From NCBI GenBank assembly GCA_035465695.1, contig DATIVR010000131.1:1-38865 (forward strand): DNA of 38,865 nucleotides. The letters are read 5' to 3'. The position numbers and the translations under genes were made by a program. This DNA comes from DASUBN01 sp035465695. GTDB lineage: Bacteria; Pseudomonadota; Gammaproteobacteria; Natronospirales; REEB76. The notes under the pieces are model-generated. The model had not been told where the DNA came from. It did not search any database and saw nothing but the letters and a program-made list of their open reading frames with translations. Positions 8,469 through 17,550 of this stretch are shown here, one piece after another (position 1 is the stretch's first letter; every line of letters starts with the position of its first letter).

Positions 8469-9565
8469 GCAGCTTCCTTGCGATACACCTCGGCCCATTC
8501 GGCCGAGATCTGTTTCCAGGTGTAGAGTTCCACTTCGTCACGGGCCCGCCTGGCCAACGCCCGCGCCTGTTCTGGTTCCGCGAGCAGCTTCAATACCGCC
8601 TGAGCCATGGCTTGTGGATCCCGAGCGGGCACCAGCACGCCGGCTTCGCCATGCCGCACCATCGCAGTGATATCGCCGGTGCCGGTGCTCACCACAGGCA
8701 GGCCCGCCGCGAAAGCCTCCAGCACCGACACCGGCTGGTTATCGATGACGGCGGCATTGAGGAAGATGTCCGCCTCCGCGTAGAGGGATGGGACGTCCTT
8801 GGGCTCCACTCGCCCCACGAACCGGATCCCCGATACACCGAGGGTGGCCGCCAGCTCTTTCAGCTGCCGCTCCTGGCTTCCGTAACCCGCAACCGTGAGG
8901 GTCGCGTCTGCGTGAACGGCCTTCACCAACGGGAATGACCGGATCACATCCTCCACTCGGTAGTGGGACTCCAGGTTACGAACCGATAGCAGGCGGGGCT
9001 TGAGCGGTGAGCGGTCCCGGAAAGCGAAACGCTGGATATCCACGACGTTCCGCACGACGCGTGTCTGATAGCCGTGACGCGCGAAGACATCCTGGAGATA
9101 CTCCGACGGCACCACGATCTCATCTGCGAGACTCAACCATGGATGCACGAGCACACCCCAACGGGAAAGATGGTCGTCGGCTTCGCCGCTGTGGTAGTGC
9201 AATACCGCACGCTTTCCGAACAGCTTGGCGACCAGGAGCGCCGGTGTCGGCGCCAAGAGGAATGACCAGTACGATGCGGAGAACACGTGCACCACATCGC
9301 TGCGGCGCAACTTTATGAGACTAGGCAGGTAGAAGAGTTGGTTGAACACCGTGCGGACGTATCGCATGCGGCGCAGCCAGCGGAAGCCCCGCGGGAATTC
9401 CGGATTCACCGGCAGGAAGCTCACGGCATAGCCTTCTTCGCGCAAGCCCTCAGCGAGCGCCTTGGCCTGGATCCCCTGCCCGCCCAGGATCTCCAGGCCC
9501 GCCGCCACCAGCATCACCCGTGGCGCGCCGATGTCGATATGCGCCTGATCAACCATGATGGTCAT
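8465..9565 (-). CDS. glycosyltransferase family 4
   Basis: A 366-residue GT-B enzyme predicted to build the repeat unit at the cytoplasmic membrane. The N-terminal domain opens with PRVMLVAAGLEILGGQGIQA, the glycine-rich turn near the donor/acceptor cleft. The C-terminal domain carries NQPVSVLEAFAAGLPVVSTG (from about residue 276), the usual E-x7-E-type nucleotide-sugar site. A longer open frame continues upstream, but the start at 9565 is chosen because its ATG overlaps the HAF-protein stop as ATGA and the extra residues (Pro/Arg-rich) are the antisense-like translation of the HAF gene. It ends in a second ATGA overlap with the heparinase gene, so three genes are translationally coupled. Confidence 0.85.
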   Translation of the reverse strand: MTIMVDQAHIDIGAPRVMLVAAGLEILGGQGIQAKALAEGLREEGYAVSFLPVNPEFPRGFRWLRRMRYVRTVFNQLFYLPSLIKLRRSDVVHVFSASYWSFLLAPTPALLVAKLFGKRAVLHYHSGEADDHLSRWGVLVHPWLSLADEIVVPSEYLQDVFARHGYQTRVVRNVVDIQRFAFRDRSPLKPRLLSVRNLESHYRVEDVIRSFPLVKAVHADATLTVAGYGSQERQLKELAATLGVSGIRFVGRVEPKDVPSLYAEADIFLNAAVIDNQPVSVLEAFAAGLPVVSTGTGDITAMVRHGEAGVLVPARDPQAMAQAVLKLLAEPEQARALARRARDEVELYTWKQISAEWAEVYRKEAA

Positions 9566-10668
9566 AGAGGGTTCACCGCGAGGAGGAGGAATGCATGGGA
9601 TTGGCCGTCGTGGATGCCGGTACCGACGATGTCGCCACGGCGGTTGATGCCACTGGCCTGGCGCAGGGTCCAGCCTGAGTACTCTGGGATGGCCTCGTTG
9701 AGGTCGAACATCCGGCCGGCGCGCCAGAGGAAGGCATGCCCGTCGAGGGCATCGCCACCGGACCACCCCACCACCTCGCCACTGTCGTTCACCGCCAAGG
9801 CCACGCTGTTGGAATCGTGACGCAGGGCGCCGAGGTCATGCATGCTGCTGTCGCGCCAGAGGAAAGCGTGGGAACTGGTCCCGTCATAGGTGCCGGACCA
9901 TCCCACCACGGCGCCTCTGGCGTTCACCGCGAGCGCCGTGCTGGAGTTGTATCCCGGCAAGGTCCCTAACCCGGTGCGGACGCCGTCGCGCCACAGGCTG
10001 GCTTCCCGATCGAAGACTTGCTGCACGCCGGCATCCGGGGCGTAGTCGCCTACCGCGACGCCATCATCGTTGATCCCAAAGAGGCGGCTTATGGACCAAT
10101 CGCCGGCGCCGCCGCCCAGGTCATCCAGGGTTCCGTCGTGCCACAGCATGGCATGCACCACCCAGTTACCGCGCGCGGTCTCGGAGTCGCCGGTGACCCA
10201 ACCATGGTCGTTGATGCCACGCCCGCTACTCTTGCCATAGCGATCGTTGTACGAGCACGGACAGAACAGCGCGCCCAGGCTCTTCATGCCGTCCTGGTCC
10301 CAGATGAATCCCTGGTAGATCTCAGGAAACTGCGGGCCGAAGGCGTTGATGCTGCTGTAGCCCGCCACCTGGCCATGCTGGTTGAGGGCGGTGGCGTAGC
10401 TATCGACGCCACCTGCCAGAGTTTGCAGATCCTGCATCACACCGTCGCTATAGAGGAACGCGTGGTGACTGCCATCCACGGTGTCCGCCCAACCGACCAC
10501 CTGATCCTCATCGTTTATGGCCAGGGCTGCGCTGTCACTGCCGCCCAAGGTACCGAGATCGACGACCCTATAGCGTGGCGCCGGGGAAAATGCCCAGGCC
10601 GACGTGACCGCTGCCACCAGGGCCAGCATCGAACCAGCGAGGCCCTGCCGCATCTTCTTCATAATCAT
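9562..10668 (-). CDS. secreted HAF-repeat protein
   Basis: A 368-residue protein with a likely Sec signal peptide (basic MIMKKMRQ, then a hydrophobic stretch, cleavage after AWA near residue 26). The mature part is made of repeats of about 50 residues of the form DLGTLGG...A.AIN..G.VVGW......HAFLW, i.e. HAF repeats, with at least six units. Its function is unknown; the repeats suggest a beta-propeller-like extracellular or periplasmic fold (inference). It has a good AAGGAG site 6 bases before the ATG. It sits between the sulfotransferase (30-base gap) and a glycosyltransferase (ATGA overlap), so it is an integral operon member rather than a later insertion. The C-terminus (HAFLLLAVNPL) is not a PEP-CTERM or LPXTG sorting signal. 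It could bind the polymer or take part in assembly. Confidence 0.8.
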   Translation of the reverse strand: MIMKKMRQGLAGSMLALVAAVTSAWAFSPAPRYRVVDLGTLGGSDSAALAINDEDQVVGWADTVDGSHHAFLYSDGVMQDLQTLAGGVDSYATALNQHGQVAGYSSINAFGPQFPEIYQGFIWDQDGMKSLGALFCPCSYNDRYGKSSGRGINDHGWVTGDSETARGNWVVHAMLWHDGTLDDLGGGAGDWSISRLFGINDDGVAVGDYAPDAGVQQVFDREASLWRDGVRTGLGTLPGYNSSTALAVNARGAVVGWSGTYDGTSSHAFLWRDSSMHDLGALRHDSNSVALAVNDSGEVVGWSGGDALDGHAFLWRAGRMFDLNEAIPEYSGWTLRQASGINRRGDIVGTGIHDGQSHAFLLLAVNPL

Positions 10669-10698
10669 GACGTGCTCCTTCCGTGGAGACAGTTCTGC

Positions 10699-11718
10699 TC
10701 AAGGGCGATATCGGTACCGCAGCATCAGAGGCAGTGCCAGGAGATAGAGTCCTTTGCGCATGGCGAATCCGAACTGGCGTCGCCACACCTCATCAGTCGA
10801 GATGGTCTGCACCGGCCGCAGGCGCGCGTCGTTGCCGGCCACCTGGTGACCCTGCCGCATGAGTCGCGATGCACTGGCCGCATACTTCGCCTGGTGGCAA
10901 CCCATGAGATCCGCCAGCGCGGCCAGGATCCCGTCCGGGTCCGCCGTGTAGTCCTCATAGCGGGTGAAAAGACTGGGGCCTCTCAGGCGCGCGCGTACGC
11001 GCTCACAGCAATAGTTGATGAGCGCCCACGTGCCGACGAAGCGAAGGTTGTCGCGCAGGCCTACCCTGACCGCCGATGCCTTGCGGCTCCGCACTTTATG
11101 GAGCGAATAAGTCACTCCCCGCACGTCGCGCACCAGGTGCAGCATCCGCAGATCGATGCCGGGCACCCGTGACAGTGCCAGGGCGCGTGCCGGGCTCTTG
11201 GAGGAGTCTACGATCACTTCGGCTCCCGACAAGTCAGCGATAGCATCGAAGAGCGAACGGGTGTACTCGGCATAACGGGCGAAGCGCGGGTTCTCGACGT
11301 TGAGTTCCCGCGGGAAGCGGGGGCGGAAAAGTCGCCGCAGGCGCTCGAAGCGCCGCTGCAAGCTGCGGTACTCGCGTTCGGTGAAATCCGGGACAGAAGC
11401 GCTCCAGCGGGTCAGCACCGAGGTCCAGAAATCGCAGTCCCGGGCATGGGCACCACAGGCGCAGAATTGCTCGGCCGAGGTCGTGGATTGCACCAGGTTT
11501 CCCAATTCCCCGCAGGAGAATACGTTGGGATAGATGCCGATGAGGCGGTCCAGCAGCGTCGACCCGCTGCGCCCGTCGCCGGCGATGTATACCACCATCA
11601 GCGGGTCGCGTCGGTCGTGCGATACGGCCCTTGCCGCAGGCAGCGCGGTTCGGGATACGTCCATGGGCATTGTCCCGCCGATGTCGGTCAAGGCACGTTC
11701 AGCGTTGTTGGTCTGCAT
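10699..11718 (-). CDS. sulfotransferase family protein
   Basis: A 339-residue protein predicted to transfer sulfate from PAPS to a hydroxyl group. The 5'-phosphosulfate-binding loop is GDGRSGSTLLD (residues 48-57 region), and the 3'-phosphate site is VDSSKSPARA (170-179) followed by HLVRDVRG (194-201). A cysteine group FCACGAHARDCDFW (85-98) is common in bacterial members of this family. No transmembrane segment is apparent, so it acts in the cytoplasm, perhaps on the lipid-linked oligosaccharide. No genes for PAPS synthesis are in the window, so PAPS must come from general assimilation. It lies 28 bases after the second asparagine synthase gene. The acceptor sugar is unknown. Confidence 0.85.
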   Translation of the reverse strand: MQTNNAERALTDIGGTMPMDVSRTALPAARAVSHDRRDPLMVVYIAGDGRSGSTLLDRLIGIYPNVFSCGELGNLVQSTTSAEQFCACGAHARDCDFWTSVLTRWSASVPDFTEREYRSLQRRFERLRRLFRPRFPRELNVENPRFARYAEYTRSLFDAIADLSGAEVIVDSSKSPARALALSRVPGIDLRMLHLVRDVRGVTYSLHKVRSRKASAVRVGLRDNLRFVGTWALINYCCERVRARLRGPSLFTRYEDYTADPDGILAALADLMGCHQAKYAASASRLMRQGHQVAGNDARLRPVQTISTDEVWRRQFGFAMRKGLYLLALPLMLRYRYRP

Positions 11719-11746
11719 GCGGAGTCCGTCGGTTGGCGTTATGGGT

Positions 11747-13678
11747 TCAGGCGCCGAGTGAGCCGGCGATGGGTTCGATGCCGAGATGGATGGACGGTGA
11801 CCCGAGCGCCGGCGCAGGCCGCGGGGAGTCGAGGAAGCGCCGGCACCAAAGCTCGAAGGAGATCAGGGTCCATAACTGGAGGTTAAGATCACGGCCCCGC
11901 TCATGCATGCCGAGCAACTCGGCGATGTAGCCGCGGTCGAAGAGTTGCTCACGACGCCCGGTGGAAGGCAAAAGGAGGTCGCGGGCGAAGCTACCAAGGC
12001 GGCCACGGAACCAATGTCCCAGCGGCACGGCGAAACCCTGCTTGCGCCGGTCGATGATCTCGTCTGGCAGGATGCCGCGCATGGCGCGCTTGAAGATGCT
12101 CTTGCCTTCACCGTTGCGCAGCCGGAACTCCGGTGGGATCGTGGCAGCGAACTCCACCAGCTTGTGGTCCAACAGCGGTACCCGCGCCTCCAGCGAGTGC
12201 GCCATGCTCATGCGATCCACCTTGGTGAGGATGTCAAGCGGCAGGTAGTTCTTGAGGTCCCAATGTTGCAGTGCGGACAGCCAGTCACCGTCCGGCCGAT
12301 CGAGATATAGGCTCGCTTCACGCCAAGGATCGTGTTCCGCCAGCAGGCGCGCGAATTCCGGGCGGAACAGGCGGCGTTTCTGGTCTGCCTTGAAGAGCGT
12401 CGACGCATCGAGATAGCGCTCGGCGCCGGACAGGGCGATATGTCTCAGAAAATTCCGGCCCTTGGCCCCTTCCGGCATGGATTCACCGATCAGCCCCAGC
12501 AACTTGCGCAAGGGTGCCGGCGCGTACTCGTAACGGCGCTCCCGCTGTTCCACCCGATATTTGTCGTAGCCGGCGAATAGTTCGTCGCCACCGTCTCCGG
12601 AGAGCACCACCTTCACTTGTTCCGCCGCCAGCTTGGACACCATATAGGTAGGGATGGCAGAGGAATCGCCGAACGGCTCGTCGAGATGCCAGGCGATGTC
12701 CTCGACCATGGCCTCCACGTCCGGCTTCAGGATGAGTTCCGTGTGCTCCGTGCCGAATTGCTCCGCCACCCGGCGCGCAGCATCGGTCTCGTTGAAGCCC
12801 TGTTCATCGAAACCGATGGAGAAGGTCTTCACCGGCCGGTCGCTCCGGCGGGCCATGATGGCGACCACCGAACTGGAATCCAATCCACCGCTGAGGAAGG
12901 CGCCTACCGGCACGTCGCTCACCAGGTGCAGGTCGACCGATTCCTCCAGTATCTGCCGCAGCCGTTCTGCGAAGTACTCTTCGGCTTTGGAGTGATCCGG
13001 CGTGAAGTTGACCTCCCAATAACGCACCAGCTTGCGGGTGCCATCGGCCCGCAGTGTCAGCGAGTGGCCAGGCGGAAGCTTATGTACGCCGGCGATGATG
13101 CTCTCGGTGTTGGGCGTGCAAAGGCTGGTGAACAAGTGGTTGACCGACCCCCAGTTAAGCTCGCGCTCCACCTCCGGCAGTTCCAGCAGGCACTTGAGCT
13201 CCGAGGCGAACAGTAGGCGGCCATCCGCTTCGGTGTAATACAGGGGCTTGATGCCCAGCCGATCACGGGCGATGAAGAGAGACTGACGTCGGGCGTCCCA
13301 CACCGCCAGGCCGAACATGCCGCGCAGGCGGCTCACGCATTCGGTGCCGAATTCTTCATAGAGATGGACGATGACCTCGGTGTCGGTAGAGGTGTAGAAG
13401 CGATGGCCGCGGCTTTCCAGGTCGGCGCGCAGTTCGCGATAGTTGTAGATCTCGCCGTTTAGCACCGTCCAGACGGTGCCGTCCTCGTTGCGGACCGGCT
13501 GGTGTCCGGTACTGAGGTCGATGATGCTCAGGCGCCGCATCCCCAGCCCCACGCGCCCTTTTACGTAGTATCCGGCGTCGTCTGGGCCGCGATGCACCAT
13601 GGCATCGCACATGACCTTGAGTTCGCCGGGATGTACATGCTTTTCGCCCGGGCTGAAGATGCCAGCTATACCGCACAT
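11747..13678 (-). CDS. asparagine synthase (glutamine-hydrolysing)-type amidotransferase, copy 2
   Basis: A 643-residue class II amidotransferase with Cys2 in MCGIAGIF, HRGPDDAG, NGEIYNYRELR, the PP-loop SGGLDSSS (from residue 263) and the DRMSMAHSLEARVP segment. Glutamine is hydrolysed in the N-terminal domain and ammonia is used on an adenylated carboxylate in the C-terminal domain. It differs clearly from copy 1 (4301-6226), so it is a paralogue rather than a recent duplication, and may act on a different uronate. The ATG at 13678 is chosen because Cys2 must become N-terminal after methionine removal; the in-frame extension upstream is antisense-like sequence over the deacetylase gene. A GAGGAAG site precedes it. 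It is 20 bases downstream of the deacetylase. Confidence 0.85.
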   Translation of the reverse strand: MCGIAGIFSPGEKHVHPGELKVMCDAMVHRGPDDAGYYVKGRVGLGMRRLSIIDLSTGHQPVRNEDGTVWTVLNGEIYNYRELRADLESRGHRFYTSTDTEVIVHLYEEFGTECVSRLRGMFGLAVWDARRQSLFIARDRLGIKPLYYTEADGRLLFASELKCLLELPEVERELNWGSVNHLFTSLCTPNTESIIAGVHKLPPGHSLTLRADGTRKLVRYWEVNFTPDHSKAEEYFAERLRQILEESVDLHLVSDVPVGAFLSGGLDSSSVVAIMARRSDRPVKTFSIGFDEQGFNETDAARRVAEQFGTEHTELILKPDVEAMVEDIAWHLDEPFGDSSAIPTYMVSKLAAEQVKVVLSGDGGDELFAGYDKYRVEQRERRYEYAPAPLRKLLGLIGESMPEGAKGRNFLRHIALSGAERYLDASTLFKADQKRRLFRPEFARLLAEHDPWREASLYLDRPDGDWLSALQHWDLKNYLPLDILTKVDRMSMAHSLEARVPLLDHKLVEFAATIPPEFRLRNGEGKSIFKRAMRGILPDEIIDRRKQGFAVPLGHWFRGRLGSFARDLLLPSTGRREQLFDRGYIAELLGMHERGRDLNLQLWTLISFELWCRRFLDSPRPAPALGSPSIHLGIEPIAGSLGA

Positions 13679-13698
13679 AGTATTTTCTTCCTCAGGTC

Positions 13699-14793
13699 CT
13701 AGGAGATGCCTTCCATGTGGCTGGCGCCGCAGTGGCGACCGGCGAAGTCGAAGATGCCATTCACCTGACAGCTCATCACAGACGGCGAGAACTGACCGAA
13801 GGCATCCAGGCTGGACTTCTCCCAAAGGAGCCGCCGCGGGATGGTGAGCGCCGGATGTTCGACATGCCGGTGCAGGCAAGTGCCATAGCCGAAGCGGTAA
13901 CCGGCATCGACCATGGCGCCCAGCACCAGTGCATCGAAGCGCCCGTCCGGATAGGCGAAATGGCGTATCCCGGGGCCAAGACGGTTCTCCAGCGCCCGCC
14001 GTGAACCGCGCAATTCGTTCCTGATCTTCTCCGCAGATTCGTTGGTGAGCAGGGCATGACTGCGAGTGTGGGAGCCGATCTTCATGCCATGACGCTGCAT
14101 CTCCGCCAACATGTCCCAGTCCATGGCCGCGAACTCTTGGTCTTCGCGCGGCGGTCCGACCTGCAGCCGCAGCACTTGCATGATGCGCAACACCTGGGCC
14201 TGGGTAAGCACCGACAAGAGCGCGCGGGTTACACCGGCGGCATCGTGCAGTGCGCCCAGCACACCCGCGAGCGTGAAACTGTTGACCTTGGCCTGCGCCA
14301 AGACCCGTTCCAGGTCCTTGCGCGGCTCCTTCCAGGTCGGCAGCGCCCGGGTCATGAGCACATACAGCTCATCGTGGATCTGCAGGGCGTTGGTGCCGAT
14401 CAGGTCAGTGACCATGAAGAATACGGCCGGGATACCCTTTCGCCGCAGCAGCGGGAAGGCATGATCGTAGACATCGCGGTAGCCATCGTCGAACGTCACC
14501 ACGGCCACAGGTTTATGGTCGGGGCGCGCCCCATTCAGCCAAGCGTCCATGCCGTCCGGATCGGCGAACTCGTAGCGCCGTCCGATCCAATCCAGCTGTT
14601 TCTCCAAGGTCCTGGTGGTGATGAGCAGCGAAGGCATGCAGGCTCGCGCATGTGACTCGAAGTCATCCACGACCCGGTGATATCCCACCACCAGCGGCGT
14701 CACGGCCTTGCGGGAATGTGCACCGATCAGGGCGGCCATGCCGGTGCGCTGCAACGTGGCAGCCGCGGCGGCTTTGACCATGGAACGGATCAT
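13699..14793 (-). CDS. polysaccharide deacetylase (CE4/NodB family)
   Basis: A 364-residue CE4 protein, longer than the one at 1361-2164. NodB motif 1 is TFDDGYRD (100-107), motif 2 is SHTRSH, and AYPDGRFD matches motif 3. An insert of about 90 residues rich in leucine lies between motifs 1 and 2. The N-terminus has a short, only mildly hydrophobic stretch and no convincing signal peptide. The likely role is metal-dependent de-N-acetylation of a sugar in the polymer or its lipid-linked precursor. It has a good GGAAGGAG ribosome site and is 37 bases after the flippase gene. Deacetylation would create free amines that could be substrates for the acyl- or formyltransferase-like proteins (inference). 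Confidence 0.85.
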   Translation of the reverse strand: MIRSMVKAAAAATLQRTGMAALIGAHSRKAVTPLVVGYHRVVDDFESHARACMPSLLITTRTLEKQLDWIGRRYEFADPDGMDAWLNGARPDHKPVAVVTFDDGYRDVYDHAFPLLRRKGIPAVFFMVTDLIGTNALQIHDELYVLMTRALPTWKEPRKDLERVLAQAKVNSFTLAGVLGALHDAAGVTRALLSVLTQAQVLRIMQVLRLQVGPPREDQEFAAMDWDMLAEMQRHGMKIGSHTRSHALLTNESAEKIRNELRGSRRALENRLGPGIRHFAYPDGRFDALVLGAMVDAGYRFGYGTCLHRHVEHPALTIPRRLLWEKSSLDAFGQFSPSVMSCQVNGIFDFAGRHCGASHMEGIS

Positions 14794-14830
14794 CGATTCT
14801 CCTTCCGAAGTTCTTTTCTAATGGACGGTG

Positions 14831-16330
14831 TCAGGCTCGGTTGCCAGTGACCCAGGTGACCGGTAATTGCAGCCATTGCGCCGCCATGCGCTTCTCCGCC
14901 GGCTTGAGCGGTCCGCAGATCCATAGCAGCGAAACGAAGCCCAGCCCGTAGACGGCGCCGGTAACGAGCAAGGCCGGTAGCAACGGCATGTGCAAGAAGG
15001 GCTTCAACAACTGTGCGGGCACCATGGCGGCGACGGTGATGGCGGCGGTGCCCGCCAGGCTTTTCCAGGGCAGCACATCCTTGGGACTGCAACCCATGAG
15101 CCTGCAGATGCGCGACAAGCCGACCACCTTGGCGGTGAGCGTGGACAGGAGAGTCACCAATACCGCACCCATCAGGCCAAACAGGTCGAGGAACCAGAAG
15201 ATGGCGACCGCCACGACCCCCAGCCGGATCAGGTTCTGGACGATCAGGAACCGCGTGTCCGCATTGACCCTGAGCACGCTGTCCGTCATCACGGCCGCGA
15301 AGAACATGCTGATGCTCCAGACCATGAACAGTGGCGCACTCGCGGCGTAAGCCTGGGTGAACAGGAGCGGGATGAGGATGCTGGCGGTGACCACCAGCCC
15401 CCCTACCATCGCTGCGAACACCATGGCCAGTTTCCGGGTGGTATCCAGCCATAGCTCGAGCGCCGCGTCACGCCTCCCTTCGCGCATGTCCTCGCTCATG
15501 CGCACCATCATCACGCTACTGGTCGAGGTCATCAGGAAGTCCACCAGCGGGACCTGCAGGCAACCCACGGAATAGACGGCGAAGGTAGCGGCATCGAAGT
15601 GCGCCGACACCACGTACATGTGCAGGTTGACCTGGGCGGTCTCGATGGACACCGCCAGCGCGAAGGGCATGGCATATAGCAGGTGTCTCTTCAGTAGCGC
15701 CGGGACGAAGGGTGGCCGCCGCGGGAATTCGCTGCGTAAGTAACTCAGCACCAGGGTGAAACGCAGCATCGCGAACGCTACGGCGCCGGCGAACAGCGCA
15801 GTCATGCTATGGAACACCAGCGCCGGAAAGATGAAGAGTCCGGCCCGGACCAAGTCCGACAGCGCGTAAGCACCGAACGCGAACCTGTGATGCTTGCGAG
15901 TGATCATCACGATCTCGAAGACCGCGGACATCAGCATCAACATCAGGTACGTGCCGATGGCTGGCACGTAGGGAACCAGCCCAGGATTATGGAACCAGCG
16001 GCCCAGCCAGCCAGATGCCGCCGACAAGATTCCCAGACACAGCACGCCAGACACGGCCAGCGCGCACAACGAGTTGACGATATAGCTGCCCCGCTGCTCC
16101 GGCGAGGTCGGGATGAAGTAGTAAAGGCTCTCCGCCATGCCCACTTGGGCGATGCCATACAGAGTGGTGTAGAGCAGGAACAACTGCTTGTAGGTGCCGA
16201 ACTCCGTCTGATTGAAGACGCGCACCAGCACCACGGGGATGGCGAAGGCAGCGATGAATCCGAGAGCCCGGCCGGACATGAGCATGAACGCGGGCTTGAA
16301 CACCGAGCCGCCCGCCGGGGTACCGGTCAT
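14831..16330 (-). CDS. polysaccharide flippase, Wzx/MATE-like (oligosaccharide repeat exporter)
   Basis: A 499-residue integral membrane protein with about 12-14 hydrophobic helices spread over the whole length. The N-terminus (FKPAFMLMSGRALGFIAAFA, then VRVFNQTEFGTYKQ) matches the start of Wzx-type flippases, where the N..EFG.Y..L pattern follows helix 1. It is predicted to flip undecaprenyl-diphosphate-linked repeat units to the periplasmic face. The start at 16330 overlaps the stop of the acyltransferase as ATGA; an upstream extension is Pro/Arg-rich and rejected. With the Wzy-like polymerase (20991-22346) and Wzz (26859-28415) it completes a Wzx/Wzy-dependent pathway. Confidence 0.85.
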   Translation of the reverse strand: MTGTPAGGSVFKPAFMLMSGRALGFIAAFAIPVVLVRVFNQTEFGTYKQLFLLYTTLYGIAQVGMAESLYYFIPTSPEQRGSYIVNSLCALAVSGVLCLGILSAASGWLGRWFHNPGLVPYVPAIGTYLMLMLMSAVFEIVMITRKHHRFAFGAYALSDLVRAGLFIFPALVFHSMTALFAGAVAFAMLRFTLVLSYLRSEFPRRPPFVPALLKRHLLYAMPFALAVSIETAQVNLHMYVVSAHFDAATFAVYSVGCLQVPLVDFLMTSTSSVMMVRMSEDMREGRRDAALELWLDTTRKLAMVFAAMVGGLVVTASILIPLLFTQAYAASAPLFMVWSISMFFAAVMTDSVLRVNADTRFLIVQNLIRLGVVAVAIFWFLDLFGLMGAVLVTLLSTLTAKVVGLSRICRLMGCSPKDVLPWKSLAGTAAITVAAMVPAQLLKPFLHMPLLPALLVTGAVYGLGFVSLLWICGPLKPAEKRMAAQWLQLPVTWVTGNRA

Positions 16331-17523
16331 GCCCGGGCCTCCTGGCTGCGGCCACCCCAACGCACCACCCGTTTGATCCCCTGTTTGAGACCGACCGCCC
16401 GGCGATAAAGCACTCCGCCGGCGCTGGGGGGGAAACAATGCACGCGGGATACCGGGCGGCCGCAGTCGGTCCACAGGTCCTTGTAGCCGGAATTGCCGTG
16501 CAACAGGTCATATCGAGTGGCACCGTCTTCGATGGCATGCCGAAGAGCGAGCGCCAGGGTCACCAGGCCCACACTGTGCTGGGAGTGCTTTGGGTCATAC
16601 CCCGCCTGGTAGTAATAGAACGTGTCGCGATAGCGGAAGCTGTAGGTGGATGCCACCGGTTCGCCGTCCAGTCGCAGGATGAAGAGCCGCAGCCAGCCGT
16701 GTTCCAGTGCCATGCGGCTGAACTCCGTGTGGAAAGCCAAGGTGCCCGGGCCGGTGAAGGCATTGGAGCGTTCTTTGCCGGACCAGCGCAGCTGGTGCAA
16801 CCGCAGGAACATCGTGAAGGCATGCTGCCGTTCTTCCTCGCTCTGTACTGCCTTGAACTCAACCGATTTGAAGGTCTCGTGGAGCTTGCGCAGACGGCGG
16901 TTGACGTTGGCCCGATGGGCTCGGCTTACGGTGGCGAGATAGGATTTCCAGTCGTGGCCTTGCAGCGGGATATAAGGGCAGGCATCCGTGGGCGTGGACT
17001 GGGTGGACCAGCCGCCTTCCTCAAGCTTCGCCATCAGTGCCGTCAAACGCGGCGACTTGGTATCGACCCTGCTGAATTCAAGGACGTACCGGTGCCGCTG
17101 CAGGTACTCCGCCAGTGCCTGCAGTACTTCCTCTTCGGCACCGGGATGCACGATGATGTCCAGGTAGTCCGAGCCGATGGGGCCCATGCCCATGAACTCC
17201 ATGGCCCGGAATGGCAGCAGCCGCCCCGGCTGCGCCGGCCGCAACGCCAGCGGCACCAGCCCCACCAGCTCACCGTCGCGGCGCATGCTCAGCAAGTGCA
17301 GGCGGCGGCCTTCCGCCAGATGCTTCCACCACGTAGCGAGCCACTCCCAGGTGAGGAACAGGCAGTCCGCGCCGCTCTGCGCAAGTAATGCGGTCCATTC
17401 CGCCCGCAAGCCATCCAGGCGCGGCGCGTCCTCGATGCACGTTATCTCGAGGGCACCCCGGGGACGGGTGATGTCCACTAATGGCACGATTTCCGCAGCG
17501 GATCTATCGAGGGCGGTCTGCAT
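16327..17523 (-). CDS. CelD/FemAB-like acyltransferase (GNAT fold, Acetyltransf_6)
   Basis: A 398-residue soluble protein with the tandem GNAT-like fold of the CelD/BcsL family. Typical features are FLTWEWLATWWKHL near residues 56-69, a basic SRAHRANVNRRLRKLHE segment in the middle, and YYYQAGYDPKHSQHSVG followed by a hydrophobic helix and DLLHGNSGYKDLW near the C-terminus. Members transfer acyl or aminoacyl groups, and some cellulose clusters contain one. Here it is followed by an acyl carrier protein, a GNAT and an AMP-ligase-like protein in the upstream genes, so the acyl donor may be an ACP thioester (inference). It overlaps the flippase start (ATGA). A relative is at 31992-33155. Confidence 0.8.
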   Translation of the reverse strand: MQTALDRSAAEIVPLVDITRPRGALEITCIEDAPRLDGLRAEWTALLAQSGADCLFLTWEWLATWWKHLAEGRRLHLLSMRRDGELVGLVPLALRPAQPGRLLPFRAMEFMGMGPIGSDYLDIIVHPGAEEEVLQALAEYLQRHRYVLEFSRVDTKSPRLTALMAKLEEGGWSTQSTPTDACPYIPLQGHDWKSYLATVSRAHRANVNRRLRKLHETFKSVEFKAVQSEEERQHAFTMFLRLHQLRWSGKERSNAFTGPGTLAFHTEFSRMALEHGWLRLFILRLDGEPVASTYSFRYRDTFYYYQAGYDPKHSQHSVGLVTLALALRHAIEDGATRYDLLHGNSGYKDLWTDCGRPVSRVHCFPPSAGGVLYRRAVGLKQGIKRVVRWGGRSQEARA

Positions 17524-17550
17524 TTCGGTGTCCAGGGTGTGATATGGCGA

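Noticed and set aside
9562..10668. PEP-CTERM or LPXTG sorting signal on the HAF-repeat protein
   Set aside because: The C-terminus ends HAFLLLAVNPL, with no PEP motif, no following membrane helix and no basic tail.
11747..13879. Longer start for the second asparagine synthase
   Set aside because: The extra 67 residues lie antisense-like over the deacetylase end, and the catalytic Cys must be residue 2, which fixes the start at 13678.
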